Of a DNA stretch of 57,706 nucleotides, positions 1 through 8,465 are shown piece after piece. The stretch covers positions 1 through 57,706 of the forward strand of contig JAIQFM010000004.1 of NCBI GenBank assembly GCA_020073285.1, given 5' to 3'. Numbering within the stretch: position 1 is the stretch's first letter; the number at the start of each line of letters is the position of its first letter. The notes under the pieces are model-generated. The model was not told where the DNA came from. It ran no database searches and was given only the letters and a program-made list of their open reading frames with translations. This DNA comes from Terriglobia bacterium (GTDB lineage Bacteria; Acidobacteriota; Terriglobia; Terriglobales; Acidobacteriaceae). The translations under genes were made by a program, and so were the position numbers.

Positions 1-525
1 ATCGGCGGCAGCCTGGCGCACGCCGATCCGTCGGCGGATTATCCGGCGGCGATTCTCGCGCTCGACGCCGACATCGTCGCCATGAGCACTCGCGGCGAGC
101 GGATTATTCCCGCGCGCGATTTCTTTACCGGGCTCTTCACCACCGCCCTGGCCTCCGATGAGGTCATCACCGAAGTGCGTGTGCCCGCGACCGAACCGGC
201 GGCGGCGACCGCGTATAAGAAATTCGCGCACCCCGCCTCGGGCATGGCGGTGGTTGGAGTCGCGGTGGTGGTAAAAGCGCGCGGCACGACCATCGAAAGC
301 GCCGCCATCGGCATCACCGGCGTCGCGCAGTTCGCGTATCGCGCGATAGCTGTCGAGAAGAACCTGCGCGGCAAGCCGGCCGGCGCGATCGCCGCCGCGT
401 GCGAGTTTGTTACCGACGGCGTCGAAGTCCTCGGCGATCACTTCGCTTCTGGCGAATACCGCAGCCATCTGGCGCGCGTCTACACCCGTCGCGCGGTGCA
501 GCAATGCATTGCGAGTCGGAAGTAG
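1..525 (+). CDS. Molybdenum hydroxylase FAD-binding subunit (CoxM/xanthine dehydrogenase type), 3' part
   Basis: The reading frame is open from base 1, so the N-terminus lies outside the window; 174 residues are visible. The first residues read IGGSLAHADPSADYPA, the FAD-contacting motif of the medium subunit of xanthine dehydrogenase/CO dehydrogenase-type enzymes. A CO_deh_flav_C-like C-terminal domain follows. In the family this subunit passes electrons between FeS clusters and FAD for a cytoplasmic Mo enzyme. The downstream CoxG-like gene fits the same system and the acyl-CoA ligase suggests an aromatic substrate. The substrate cannot be read from this fragment. Confidence 0.85.
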   Translation: MGGSLAHADPSADYPAAILALDADIVAMSTRGERIIPARDFFTGLFTTALASDEVITEVRVPATEPAAATAYKKFAHPASGMAVVGVAVVVKARGTTIESAAIGITGVAQFAYRAIAVEKNLRGKPAGAIAAACEFVTDGVEVLGDHFASGEYRSHLARVYTRRAVQQCIASRK

Positions 526-559
526 TAACGAAAGCATCCAAAGGTGATCGGGGATGGCA

Positions 560-645
560 CGGCTTCAGCCCTACCAGTGAGTGCTCCTTAATGTTCGTCA
601 TTCCGAGCGGGCTTCGGCCCGCGAGGGACCTCGATTTTGTTTTTT
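560..645. repeat. Intergenic palindromic repeat remnants
   Basis: The 200-bp gap before the CoxG gene holds a GGCACGGCTTCAGCC element (about 576) and a CGGGCTTCGGCCCG hairpin next to a GTCATTCCGAGC...GAGGGACCTCG stretch. Similar units recur in other gaps of this window (about 12560-12660, 15990-16015 and 30550-30626). They look like a dispersed non-coding repeat family; no gene is seen here. Confidence 0.4.
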
Positions 646-726
646 CTTGGATCGGTTCGACAGCGAGAGCTCGAGTCGCGATCTCGCGCGCTCGCAACCC
701 GAAACTGAAACTCGCGACTGAAACTT

Positions 727-1188
727 ATGAAGTTACAAGGCAGCTACACCATCGCCGCTCCGCTCGACGCCGTCTGGCGCAACCTGATGGACCCGGCGAT
801 CCTGCAGCGGGTCATGCCCGGTTGCCAGAAACTGGAAGAGAAGGTGCCCAACCAGTATCGCGCCATCCTGAAGGCGGGGGTCGGGCCGGTGAAGGGCACC
901 TTTCACGGCGACGTCACCATCTCCGACATCGTGCCCGAGAAAAGCTACACTCTGACCTCGCGTGCCAGCTCCACCGCTGGTTTCGTCGAGGGCGTTGGCC
1001 GCCTCGAACTCGAATCGGCCGGCGCCGAAACCATCGTGCGCTTCAGCGGCGAAGCCAAGGTTGGCGGCATGTTGGCCTCCGTCGGCGCGCGCCTGGTCGA
1101 GGCCGCCGCGCAGAAAAATGTTCGCGACACCTTTGCCAACCTGGCGCGTGAGCTCAATTCCGCCGCCGCGTCGGCGCGTCCTGCATGA
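727..1188 (+). CDS. CoxG-like SRPBCC-family protein
   Basis: This 153-aa protein has the pattern of the carbon monoxide dehydrogenase subunit G family: an N-terminal MKLQGSYTI strand, DAVWRNLMDPAILQRVMPGC, and a GVGPVKGTF segment. The family has a START/SRPBCC fold and is linked to maturation or membrane recruitment of Mo hydroxylases, which suits the FAD subunit upstream. It starts at ATG 727 and its end overlaps the ligase start by 4 bp, indicating translational coupling. The family is clear; the exact role is inferred from CoxG work. Confidence 0.85.
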   Translation: MKLQGSYTIAAPLDAVWRNLMDPAILQRVMPGCQKLEEKVPNQYRAILKAGVGPVKGTFHGDVTISDIVPEKSYTLTSRASSTAGFVEGVGRLELESAGAETIVRFSGEAKVGGMLASVGARLVEAAAQKNVRDTFANLARELNSAAASARPA

Positions 1189-2744
1189 CCTTCTCTCTTC
1201 CCGACCGCTTCAACGCCGCCGCTTACTTCATCGATCCGCACCTTCGCGAGCGTCCCGACAAAATTGCCATTGAGTGTGGCGACGAGCGCGTCACCTACCG
1301 CGAACTGGGCGCGCGCGTGAATCGCGTCGGCAATGCCCTGCGCCGCGCGCTCGGCGTGCCGGCGGAGGAGCGCGTCCTCCTGCTGCTGCTCGACACCCCG
1401 GATTTTGCCGCCTGCTTTTTCGGCGCCATCAAGATTGGCGCCGTGCCCGTGCCCGTCAACACGCTGCTCAAGCCCGCCGACTACGAGTACCTGCTCAACG
1501 ACAGCGGCGCGCGGGTAGCGATCGTCAGCGAAGCGTTGTTGCCGCGGATCGCGGCGATCCCGCGCCCTCGCCTGCCATCGCTTGAGCACGTCGTTGTGGT
1601 CGGTCCTCCCATTCACGGCACCCATTCGTTTTCCGAACTGATCGGCGCCGAGCCAGCCGAACTCGATCCTGCGCCCACCCGCCAGGACGACCCCGCCTTC
1701 TGGCTCTACTCCTCCGGCAGCACCGGTTTCCCCAAAGGCTGCGTCCATCTGCAACACGACATGGTGGTCACCTCGGAGCTGTACGCCAAGCAAATTCTCC
1801 AAATTAGCGAGCACGACCGCTTCTTCAGCGTCGCCAAGTTATTTTTCGCCTACGGGCTCGGCAACGGGCTGTACTTTCCCCTCGCCGTCGGCGGCGCCAG
1901 CATCCTGCTGCCGGGTCGGCCGCAGCCGGCAATCGTGTTCGACATCATCGAGCGCCACCGCCCGACGTTGTTTTTTTCCGTTCCATCGAACTATGCCGCG
2001 CTGCTGGCGCACACGCGCGACGGTCGCGACTTCGATCTTTCCAGCATCCGCAACGGCATCTCTGCCGGCGAGGCGCTGCCCAAGGCCATCTTCCAGCGCT
2101 TCAAGTCCCGGTGCGGCGTCGAAATTCTCGACGCTATCGGCTCCACCGAAGCGCTGCACATGTTCATCGCCAACCGCCCCGGCGCCGCGCGCCCCGGCTC
2201 CAGCGGCCAAATCATTCCCGGCATGAGCGCCACAATTGTGGACGGCGACGGCCGTCCCGTTCCCATCGGCGAAATCGGCAACCTATATATAAGGAGCGAC
2301 GCCGTCTGCTCCGGCTACTCGAACCAGCACGAGAAAACCAAGGAAACCATCGACGGCCACTGGCTGCGCACCGGCGACAAGTATCGCCAGGACGCCGACG
2401 GCTACTTCTGGTACGCCGGCCGCGCCGACGATATGCTCAAGGTCAGCGGCGTTTGGGTCAGTCCCGCGGAGATTGAGAGCACGCTCGTCGAACATTCCGC
2501 GGTGCAGGAAGCCGCCGTCGTCGGCCGTAAAGATCAAGATGAGCTAGTGAAGCCGGCGGCCTATGTCGTCCTACGCGCTGGCCACCTGCCCGCGCCCGAC
2601 CTGGCGCAGCAATTGCAGGAATTCGTCGCCACGCGTCTGGCCGCGTACAAGCGCCCGCGCTGGGTGGAATTTCTCCCCGAACTCCCCAAGACCGCCACCG
2701 GAAAAATCCAGCGCTTCAAACTGAGGCGCCTCGCGGGCGTTTGA
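1185..2744 (+). CDS. Benzoate-CoA ligase family acyl-CoA synthetase
   Basis: This 519-aa ANL-superfamily enzyme probably activates an aromatic carboxylic acid to its CoA thioester using ATP. Visible motifs are the P-loop-like YSSGSTGFPKG (near residue 180), the GSTE adenine-binding motif, the RTGDKY hinge region and the C-terminal KTATGKIQR lysine motif. Length and the PVPVNTLLKPADYEYLL stretch match the benzoate/4-hydroxybenzoate-CoA ligase family. It overlaps the CoxG-like gene by 4 bp, so the three genes form one operon, possibly for a Mo-dependent aromatic-CoA conversion. The precise substrate is undetermined. Confidence 0.85.
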   Translation: MTFSLPDRFNAAAYFIDPHLRERPDKIAIECGDERVTYRELGARVNRVGNALRRALGVPAEERVLLLLLDTPDFAACFFGAIKIGAVPVPVNTLLKPADYEYLLNDSGARVAIVSEALLPRIAAIPRPRLPSLEHVVVVGPPIHGTHSFSELIGAEPAELDPAPTRQDDPAFWLYSSGSTGFPKGCVHLQHDMVVTSELYAKQILQISEHDRFFSVAKLFFAYGLGNGLYFPLAVGGASILLPGRPQPAIVFDIIERHRPTLFFSVPSNYAALLAHTRDGRDFDLSSIRNGISAGEALPKAIFQRFKSRCGVEILDAIGSTEALHMFIANRPGAARPGSSGQIIPGMSATIVDGDGRPVPIGEIGNLYIRSDAVCSGYSNQHEKTKETIDGHWLRTGDKYRQDADGYFWYAGRADDMLKVSGVWVSPAEIESTLVEHSAVQEAAVVGRKDQDELVKPAAYVVLRAGHLPAPDLAQQLQEFVATRLAAYKRPRWVEFLPELPKTATGKIQRFKLRRLAGV

Positions 2745-2849
2745 TCCCGCTGCCGAAATCCCGAGGCCGCAACCGAGGGACCTGTGGCACACGTGCCCTC
2801 GCGTGCGATGGGCCCTTGAAATCGCAAATCTCCAATCGCCAATCGCAAT

Positions 2850-4091
2850 TTACAAATTTCCCCGTTCCTCCGGCGGCTTCACCTTGCGGAACGCGCGATA
2901 CAGCAGCAAGTCGTACAAGATCTTGATTGACCCGCCCGCGACCAGCGGCGCCGAAAACGCCACGTTCTGCATGAACACGCCCGCCACCGACGATCCCGCC
3001 GCCCACATCAAATTCCGCGTCAGGTTCGTGATCCCGCTGGCGAAGGTGCGCTCGTGGGGCTCCACCACGGCGGCGACATACGATTGCCGCGACGGCACGT
3101 CCATCTCCACCAGCGCCTCGCGCAGGAAAAACAGCGCTGTGGCCAGGTGAAAACTCGGCGCCAGCGGCACCAGCACCAGGAACACGCTCGACGGCAAGTG
3201 CGTGAACACCATCGTGTTCAGCAGTCCGATACGTTGCGCCAGCCACGCCGCGCCCAAGTGGGATAGCGCGTTCAGCACGTGCACCACGCCGAATACCAGG
3301 CCCAGCACCTGCACGGAGACGCCGAAGCGCTGGAAAAACCAGTACGCCACCAGCGCGTCGGTAAGGAATCCTCCGCCGAAGCTGTCAATCGCGAACAGCG
3401 CCGCCAGATTGCGCACGATGCGGCGCGTGCGCGGCGATACCGGCGGCCTTTCCTCGTGCGGCCCCGCGGCCTCCACGCGCTCCGAAAGAAACGCATACAG
3501 CACCGCCGCGATCAGGTTCGCCGCCGCGAACCCGGCGAACGCCAGCCGGTACGCATCGCCGACCGCGATTCCCATGCGCGCGTGAACCATCGCGGGCGCG
3601 CCCGCCGCCACCGCGCCGATGGCGCCGCTGCCATCGAGCACGACGTTGTACCAGGAGAGCGCCCACGTCCGCGACTTCGCCGTCGTCAGCCCCGGAATCA
3701 CCGCTTGCTCCAGCGCGAAGGCGGCGCTGCGATCGGTGCCGGTGCCGTTGATCATGCCCAGCACCGTCAGCGGAATCAGGATCGGCGTGCGCGTGGTCAG
3801 CGCCAGCGCCATGCCGCCGAGCGCGGTCAAAATGGCGAGCGCCGCCAGAATTCGCCGCCTCCCCAGCCGATCGCCTTGCCAACTCATGAGCGCCGTTGCC
3901 GCGGTCGTTCCGATCAACCCGGCGGCGATTACCACGCCGATGCTCGATGGCGACAATCCCGCGCGCGCCAGGTACACGCCCAGCAGCACGCCCATCATGC
4001 CCACGCCGGCGGAACGCAGAAACGCCGCGGCATAGATCAGCGGCAGGTCGCGGCGGTCGCTCATGTGGGCCATCTCGTTACCAACCATCAT
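2850..4091 (-). CDS. MFS transporter
   Basis: A 413-aa integral membrane protein with about 12 hydrophobic segments. The loop between TM2 and TM3 reads WQGDRLGRRRILA, a variant of the major facilitator signature. TM1 begins at LIYAAAFLRSAGVGMMGVLL. The substrate is unknown; there is no adjacent pathway gene on this strand. Alternative ATG starts exist at 4073 and 4064 (MSDRRDLP), and the later one would remove a poorly hydrophobic extension. It is transcribed divergently from the channel gene and converges on the CoA ligase gene. Confidence 0.8.
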   Translation of the reverse strand: MMVGNEMAHMSDRRDLPLIYAAAFLRSAGVGMMGVLLGVYLARAGLSPSSIGVVIAAGLIGTTAATALMSWQGDRLGRRRILAALAILTALGGMALALTTRTPILIPLTVLGMINGTGTDRSAAFALEQAVIPGLTTAKSRTWALSWYNVVLDGSGAIGAVAAGAPAMVHARMGIAVGDAYRLAFAGFAAANLIAAVLYAFLSERVEAAGPHEERPPVSPRTRRIVRNLAALFAIDSFGGGFLTDALVAYWFFQRFGVSVQVLGLVFGVVHVLNALSHLGAAWLAQRIGLLNTMVFTHLPSSVFLVLVPLAPSFHLATALFFLREALVEMDVPSRQSYVAAVVEPHERTFASGITNLTRNLMWAAGSSVAGVFMQNVAFSAPLVAGGSIKILYDLLLYRAFRKVKPPEERGNL

Positions 4092-4137
4092 TCGATCCGT
4101 CTTGGCGCTCTGCCGCTACAACAATTACCATGACGGG

Positions 4138-5232
4138 ATGGATGTGGCAGCGGCGATCGTGGGGGCGCTGGTGGTGGCCGGAGTCTTGCTCGAAGCCTTT
4201 GAAACGGTGGTGCTCCCGCGCCGCGTCACCCGCCGCTTTCGCATCACGCGAGGCTTTTACCGCTATACCTGGAAGCCGTGGGCCGCCGTCGCGCGGCATA
4301 TCGGCAAAGTTCGCCGCCGTGAAGCCCTCCTCGCTCTCTACGGCCCCATGTCGCTGCTGCTGCTGATCGCGTTGTGGGCCGTGGGCCTGGTGTTCGGCTT
4401 CGCGCTGTTGCAGTGGGCGGCAGGGTCCAATATCGAAGGCTCGGGACTGGGGCGCAGTTTCACTACCGACTTCTATTTCAGCGGCAGCACGTTTTTTACC
4501 CTCGGCATGGGCGATGTCACGCCCCACACTCGCGCTTCACGCGCCCTCACGATTGTCGAGGCCGGTATGGGCTTCGGCTTCCTCGCCTTGGTCCTCAGCT
4601 ACCTGCCAGTGGTTTACCAGTCGTTCTCACGCCGCGAAGTCAATGTTTCGTTGCTTGACGGGCGCGCCGGAACGCCGCCGACGGCCGCCGAACTGCTGCT
4701 CCGCAACATCGATCCCCAGGACGGAAACCTGCGCGAGATCCTGCACGAGTGGGAACACTCCGCCGCCGAAATGCTGGAGAGCCACATCTCTTATCCCGTG
4801 CTCGGATACTTCCGCTCGCAGCACGACAACCAGTCGTGGGTCGCCGCGCTCACCGCCGTCCTGGACGCGACCGCGCTCTGCCAGTCCATTGACGGCGCTC
4901 CCGCGCGCCAGGCGCAACTCACCTTCGCCATGGCGCGCCACGCCGTCGTGGACCTGGCGCAAGTCTTCAACACTCCGCCGCGCGATCCGCCGCCGCCGCG
5001 CCTGACGTCCGCATCCTTGCAGGAACTTCGCCGACAGTTGGCCGAAGGCGGCCTCCAGTTGCCCGCCACCGCCGACGCGGAACAAAGGCTCGCCAAACTG
5101 CGTAGCATGTATGAGCCCTACGTTGCGGCCCTGGCGGAGTATTTCCTGGTGCAGTTGCCGCCGTGGTTTCGCCCGCCGGAGGCACATGACAACTGGCGCA
5201 CCAGTCGCTGGGGCGGGCAGTACACGATTTGA
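4138..5232 (+). CDS. Two-TM/pore ion channel family protein with cytoplasmic C-terminal domain
   Basis: A 364-aa protein. TM segments lie near residues 3-22, 69-92 and 136-158. Between the last two is a pore-loop sequence whose filter reads T121-L-G-M-G-D126 rather than the classical TVGYG/TLGYGD. The roughly 200-residue C-terminus is soluble and helical and is unfamiliar to me. ATG 4138 was chosen because translation from an upstream in-frame ATG adds only a non-conserved stretch, whereas MDVAAAIVGAL begins a membrane segment. A K+ channel is likely but ion selectivity is unproven because of the Met in the filter. Confidence 0.75.
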   Translation: MDVAAAIVGALVVAGVLLEAFETVVLPRRVTRRFRITRGFYRYTWKPWAAVARHIGKVRRREALLALYGPMSLLLLIALWAVGLVFGFALLQWAAGSNIEGSGLGRSFTTDFYFSGSTFFTLGMGDVTPHTRASRALTIVEAGMGFGFLALVLSYLPVVYQSFSRREVNVSLLDGRAGTPPTAAELLLRNIDPQDGNLREILHEWEHSAAEMLESHISYPVLGYFRSQHDNQSWVAALTAVLDATALCQSIDGAPARQAQLTFAMARHAVVDLAQVFNTPPRDPPPPRLTSASLQELRRQLAEGGLQLPATADAEQRLAKLRSMYEPYVAALAEYFLVQLPPWFRPPEAHDNWRTSRWGGQYTI

Positions 5233-5237
5233 CTGAC

Positions 5238-5293
5238 GTAGCTGGCGGTTGGTAGTTCGGCAGTTTTCCTCCGGGCTGCCAACTGCCAGCTAC
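5238..5293. repeat. 15-bp imperfect inverted repeat (possible terminator)
   Basis: GTAGCTGGCGGTTGG at 5238-5252 pairs with CCAACTGCCAGCTAC at 5279-5293 (14 of 15 positions). It lies 6 bp after the channel gene and could end its transcript, but no T-run follows. It may instead be a dispersed palindromic repeat. Confidence 0.45.
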
Positions 5294-5330
5294 GAGCTAC
5301 CAGTCCGAGAAAGCTTGTGAGATCAAGTCA

Positions 5331-6062
5331 ATGTCGTCCGCTCCAGCCATTTCCGCCCGCGATGTAAGACGCGAGTATCGCATGGGAAACGCTCTCATCC
5401 GCGCCGTGAACGGCATCTCGCTCGACATCGCAAGCGGCGAATTCGTCGCGCTGCTCGGCGCCTCGGGCTCGGGAAAATCCACGCTGCTCAACTTGATTGC
5501 CGGGCTCGATCGCCCAACCTCCGGCTCCATGACTGTCAACGGCCGCGAGCTGGCACGGATGTCGGCGGAAGAGCTGGCGCGCTACCGCCGTCACACCGTC
5601 GGCATGGTTTTCCAGGCGTTCAACCTGATTCCGACCATGACGCTACTGGAAAACGTCGAGCTTCCCATGCGCTTCGCCGAGGTGGATCGTGGCGAGCGCG
5701 CCGCGCGCGCTCAAGAGGCCTTGGAACGCGTCGGATTGTCGGCGCGTGTCACCCATCGTCCCATGGAACTTTCCGGCGGCGAGCAGCAGCGCGCCTCCAT
5801 CGCCCGCGCGCTCGTCAACCGCCCGTCGCTGTTGCTGGCCGACGAGCCAACCGGCAATCTCGACAGCCGCACCGGCGAGGAGATCATGGACTACCTGCGC
5901 GAGTGCCACGACGCGCAGGGTCTGACCGTCCTGCTGGTCACGCATGAGCGCCCGCTCGCCGACCGCTACGCGCAGCGCGTTCTTACCCTCGCCGACGGAA
6001 GTCTGGTGGACGACACGCGCGTGCCCGCAACCGCCGCGCCGGTTCAGCGAGGTGAGCGATGA
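5331..6062 (+). CDS. ABC transporter ATP-binding protein (MacB/LolD type)
   Basis: This 243-aa nucleotide-binding subunit has Walker [10 protein letters not shown] at residues 43-51, the Q-loop in VFQAFNLIP, the signature LSGGEQQR, Walker [10 protein letters not shown] and a switch His in VTHE. The [17 protein letters not shown] segment is typical of the LolD/MacB/FtsE subclass that works with FtsX-type permeases. It overlaps the permease gene by 4 bp, so the two subunits are co-translated. The substrate is unknown: lipoprotein, peptide or drug are all possible. Confidence 0.9.
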   Translation: MSSAPAISARDVRREYRMGNALIRAVNGISLDIASGEFVALLGASGSGKSTLLNLIAGLDRPTSGSMTVNGRELARMSAEELARYRRHTVGMVFQAFNLIPTMTLLENVELPMRFAEVDRGERAARAQEALERVGLSARVTHRPMELSGGEQQRASIARALVNRPSLLLADEPTGNLDSRTGEEIMDYLRECHDAQGLTVLLVTHERPLADRYAQRVLTLADGSLVDDTRVPATAAPVQRGER

Positions 6063-7429
6063 AAGCCCACGACGTTGTCGAACTGGCGGCGCGCAACTTG
6101 CGCGAATCCGTGCTGCGCAATTCGCTGACGACGATTGGCATCGCGGTCGGCGTGGCCTCGCTGGTCGCCATGCTCTCGCTCGGCATCGGGCTGCAGCAAC
6201 TGGCCAATCGCCGCCTCACGCGGTCCGGGCTGTTCAACACCGTCGTCGTCATGCCGCGCGACTTGGACCGCGGACCGTCGCGCCGCGACCAGCCTAGCAC
6301 GCCCGCGCGCCCGCTCGACGACACTGCGATCGCCGAGATCCGGCGCGTGGCGCACGTCGCCGAAGTCACGCCCGAGATGCGCTTCATGGCCGAAGCGCGC
6401 TACGGCGACAAGAGCCGGTTCATCATGGTCGCCGCGCTTCCGCCGTCGGCTCGCGATCGCGAAGCCTTCGACGGCATGACCGGCAAGTTCTTCTCCTCGC
6501 CGGAGGCGGAAGAAGCGATTCTGGAATCCGACTTTGCCAAGGAGCTTGCGCCCGATCCCAAATCGCTTCTCGGCAAGGATATTGTGCTGCAATACGCGGA
6601 GCGCGGAGGTACGCCGAACACCGCAAGTTCCGCCACGCCGAAGAGCGGCGACAACGAGGAAGGGAGCACGGTCGGTGAACTGATCGCCTCGGGATTCTCC
6701 GTCGCGCGCCGCGAGAAGGCGCTGCGCGTGGTCGGCATCACCGAGCACGAGCCGACCGTGGGTTTCGGCGGCATGGGGCGCTCGCGCGTTTTCGTGCCGA
6801 CCGCGCTGACGGCGAAGATGAACGTCATGCTCGGCAGCGATCTGCGCGAGATGGTGCGCACCTCCTATCGCGGGCGCGCGTACATGGCGCTTTCAGTGCG
6901 TATTGACGCGCCGTCGCAGGTGCAGCCCGCGGAAGACGCCATCAAGAAGATGGGCTTCTCCACCTTCTCCCTGCTCGACGCCACGCGCAGCTTGCGCCGC
7001 TTCTTCACCATCCTCGACATGTTCCTCGGCATCTTCGGCAGCCTGGCGCTGGCGGTCGCGCTGCTCGGCATCGTGAACACGCTGGTCATGGCAATCCTGG
7101 AGCGCCGGCGCGAGATCGGCATCATGAAGGCCATCGGCGCGGGCGACGCGGATGTCAAAATGCTTTTCTTCGCCGAGGCTGGCGTCATGGGCCTTTGTGG
7201 AGGATTGATCGGCGTGACGCTCGGTTGGGCCATCGGACGCGCCATCAATATCGGCACCAACGTCTACCTCAAGCGCATGGACATGACGCCCGAGACGTTT
7301 TGGCTGGTGCCGTGGTGGCTGGTGGTCGCGGCGCTGGCCTTCGCCGTTATCGTGAGCCTCGGCTCGGGAATTTATCCCGCATCGCGGGCCGCGAAACTCG
7401 ATCCGGTGCAGGCGCTGCGGTATGAATGA
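6059..7429 (+). CDS. ABC transporter permease (MacB/FtsX family)
   Basis: A 456-aa permease with an N-terminal TM (about residues 21-40), a large extracytoplasmic MacB_PCD-like domain and three C-terminal TMs (about 310-335, 365-390 and 415-440). The ERRREIGIMKAIGA motif that contacts the ATPase is clear. The topology is typical of mechanotransmission transporters. The partner ATPase is directly upstream with a 4-bp overlap. No adaptor/MFP subunit is next to it, so assignment to a specific efflux system is not possible. Confidence 0.88.
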   Translation: MKAHDVVELAARNLRESVLRNSLTTIGIAVGVASLVAMLSLGIGLQQLANRRLTRSGLFNTVVVMPRDLDRGPSRRDQPSTPARPLDDTAIAEIRRVAHVAEVTPEMRFMAEARYGDKSRFIMVAALPPSARDREAFDGMTGKFFSSPEAEEAILESDFAKELAPDPKSLLGKDIVLQYAERGGTPNTASSATPKSGDNEEGSTVGELIASGFSVARREKALRVVGITEHEPTVGFGGMGRSRVFVPTALTAKMNVMLGSDLREMVRTSYRGRAYMALSVRIDAPSQVQPAEDAIKKMGFSTFSLLDATRSLRRFFTILDMFLGIFGSLALAVALLGIVNTLVMAILERRREIGIMKAIGAGDADVKMLFFAEAGVMGLCGGLIGVTLGWAIGRAINIGTNVYLKRMDMTPETFWLVPWWLVVAALAFAVIVSLGSGIYPASRAAKLDPVQALRYE

Positions 7430-7521
7430 TTCTTAGCCACGGGTCGCCACCGCTTCACGCGGATCGCAACGTCGCACAAAAAACTGCGTCCGCGCTCTTC
7501 ACCAGCCAATCTTATTGCGTG

Positions 7522-8016
7522 ATGCGACTCTCACGACTGACCCTTTCCATCCTTGTCCTCTCGTTGCTCGCGTTCGCCCAGGAAAGCGAACACATGCACC
7601 ATCACGACGCCGTGAACGCGCGCGGCGAAAAGGCCATGGGCTTCTCGCAAACCGCCACCACGCACCATTTCAAGCTGCTGCCCGACGGCGGCTACGTGCA
7701 GGTGCAGGCGAACTCGGCCGATGACGCTATGAACCGCGATCACATCCGCATGCACTTGCAGATGCAGGCGAAGAGGTTTGCCGCCGGCGATTTCAGCAAT
7801 TCCGAAATGACTCATGATCGAGTTCTACCGGGCACGCCGCAGATGCAGGCGCTCAAGTCGGCGATCACTTATAAGTACGAGGAGATCGAGCGCGGCGCCA
7901 GATTGCGTATCAGCAGCCAGGATCCGGCAGCCATTGTGGCGATCCACGACTTCCTGAAATTCCAGATTGAGGACCATCAAACAGGCGATCCGACAACGGT
8001 GAAGGCCGAAGAGTGA
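7522..8016 (+). CDS. Small secreted protein of unknown function
   Basis: A 164-aa protein with a typical signal peptide (MRLSRLTLSILVLSLLAFAQ). A His-rich start to the mature chain follows (SEHMHHHDAVNARGEKAMGF), then a conserved-looking TTHHFKLLPDGGYVQVQ stretch. It resembles small exported hypothetical proteins of soil bacteria, and the His/Met content may point to metal binding, but I do not recognise a function. ATG 7522 was preferred because it places the signal peptide at the terminus; an earlier in-frame start at 7426 would add 32 residues. It follows the ABC pair on the same strand. Confidence 0.65.
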   Translation: MRLSRLTLSILVLSLLAFAQESEHMHHHDAVNARGEKAMGFSQTATTHHFKLLPDGGYVQVQANSADDAMNRDHIRMHLQMQAKRFAAGDFSNSEMTHDRVLPGTPQMQALKSAITYKYEEIERGARLRISSQDPAAIVAIHDFLKFQIEDHQTGDPTTVKAEE

Positions 8017-8027
8017 TTTTACTGTTT

Positions 8028-8123
8028 GGTAAACCTTAGGCGGTATATACCACCCTCCCCATGCGTCCACGCAGAATCAGCAACTTACGCACGGTATACC
8101 GTCAGAATCGCACGGTAACCGTG
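8028..8123. promoter_or_regulatory. Cluster of GGT..ACC palindromes
   Basis: Four short dyads share GGT...ACC arms: GGTAAACC (8028-8035), GGTATATACC (8042-8051, perfect), ACGGTATACCGT (8091-8102, perfect) and CACGGTAACCGTG (8111-8123, perfect around a central A). A fifth, GGTGTACC (8432-8439), lies 26 bp before the start of the downstream gene. This could be a multi-site operator; no regulator gene is adjacent. The rest of the 449-bp gap 8017-8465 holds a hairpin (8328-8355) and no convincing ORF. Confidence 0.4.
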
Positions 8124-8327
8124 GGGTTGGCATGGAGCTGGCTGGCACGACCTCGTTTTGTTGTCAAAGATCTAAATAAGTGCTCATGAAACACAACCAC
8201 CTCCGCACCTGGGCACGCAGATTCAGAGTAGCTGGTGACAAGGGGATTTGTCTGTGACATGGGCGGGAAAATTTGCAGGCACCTTCCGGTTTTGGAACAG
8301 GAATCGCGAGGATTGAATCGGGTATTT

Positions 8328-8355
8328 CCACCTTTCGAAAAACCGCGAAAGGTGG
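8328..8355. repeat. Perfect 10-bp hairpin upstream of the nuclease-NTPase gene
   Basis: CCACCTTTCG (8328-8337) and CGAAAGGTGG (8346-8355) are perfectly complementary around an 8-nt loop. No T-run follows on the + strand, so it is more likely a regulatory or RNA structure than a simple terminator. Confidence 0.45.
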
Positions 8356-8465
8356 GGTAGAAATCATACCTATTAATAGTTGTGCTCGGACTAAGAGACA
8401 ACGCACATCGCAGTTGCGTCGGTATGCCACGGGTGTACCATAAGGCGGAACTTGCGAGGACGACT

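Noticed and set aside
3279..4133. 284-aa ORF antisense to the MFS transporter
   Set aside because: Arg/His/Gln-rich with no hydrophobic or domain pattern; the minus strand encodes a coherent 12-TM protein.
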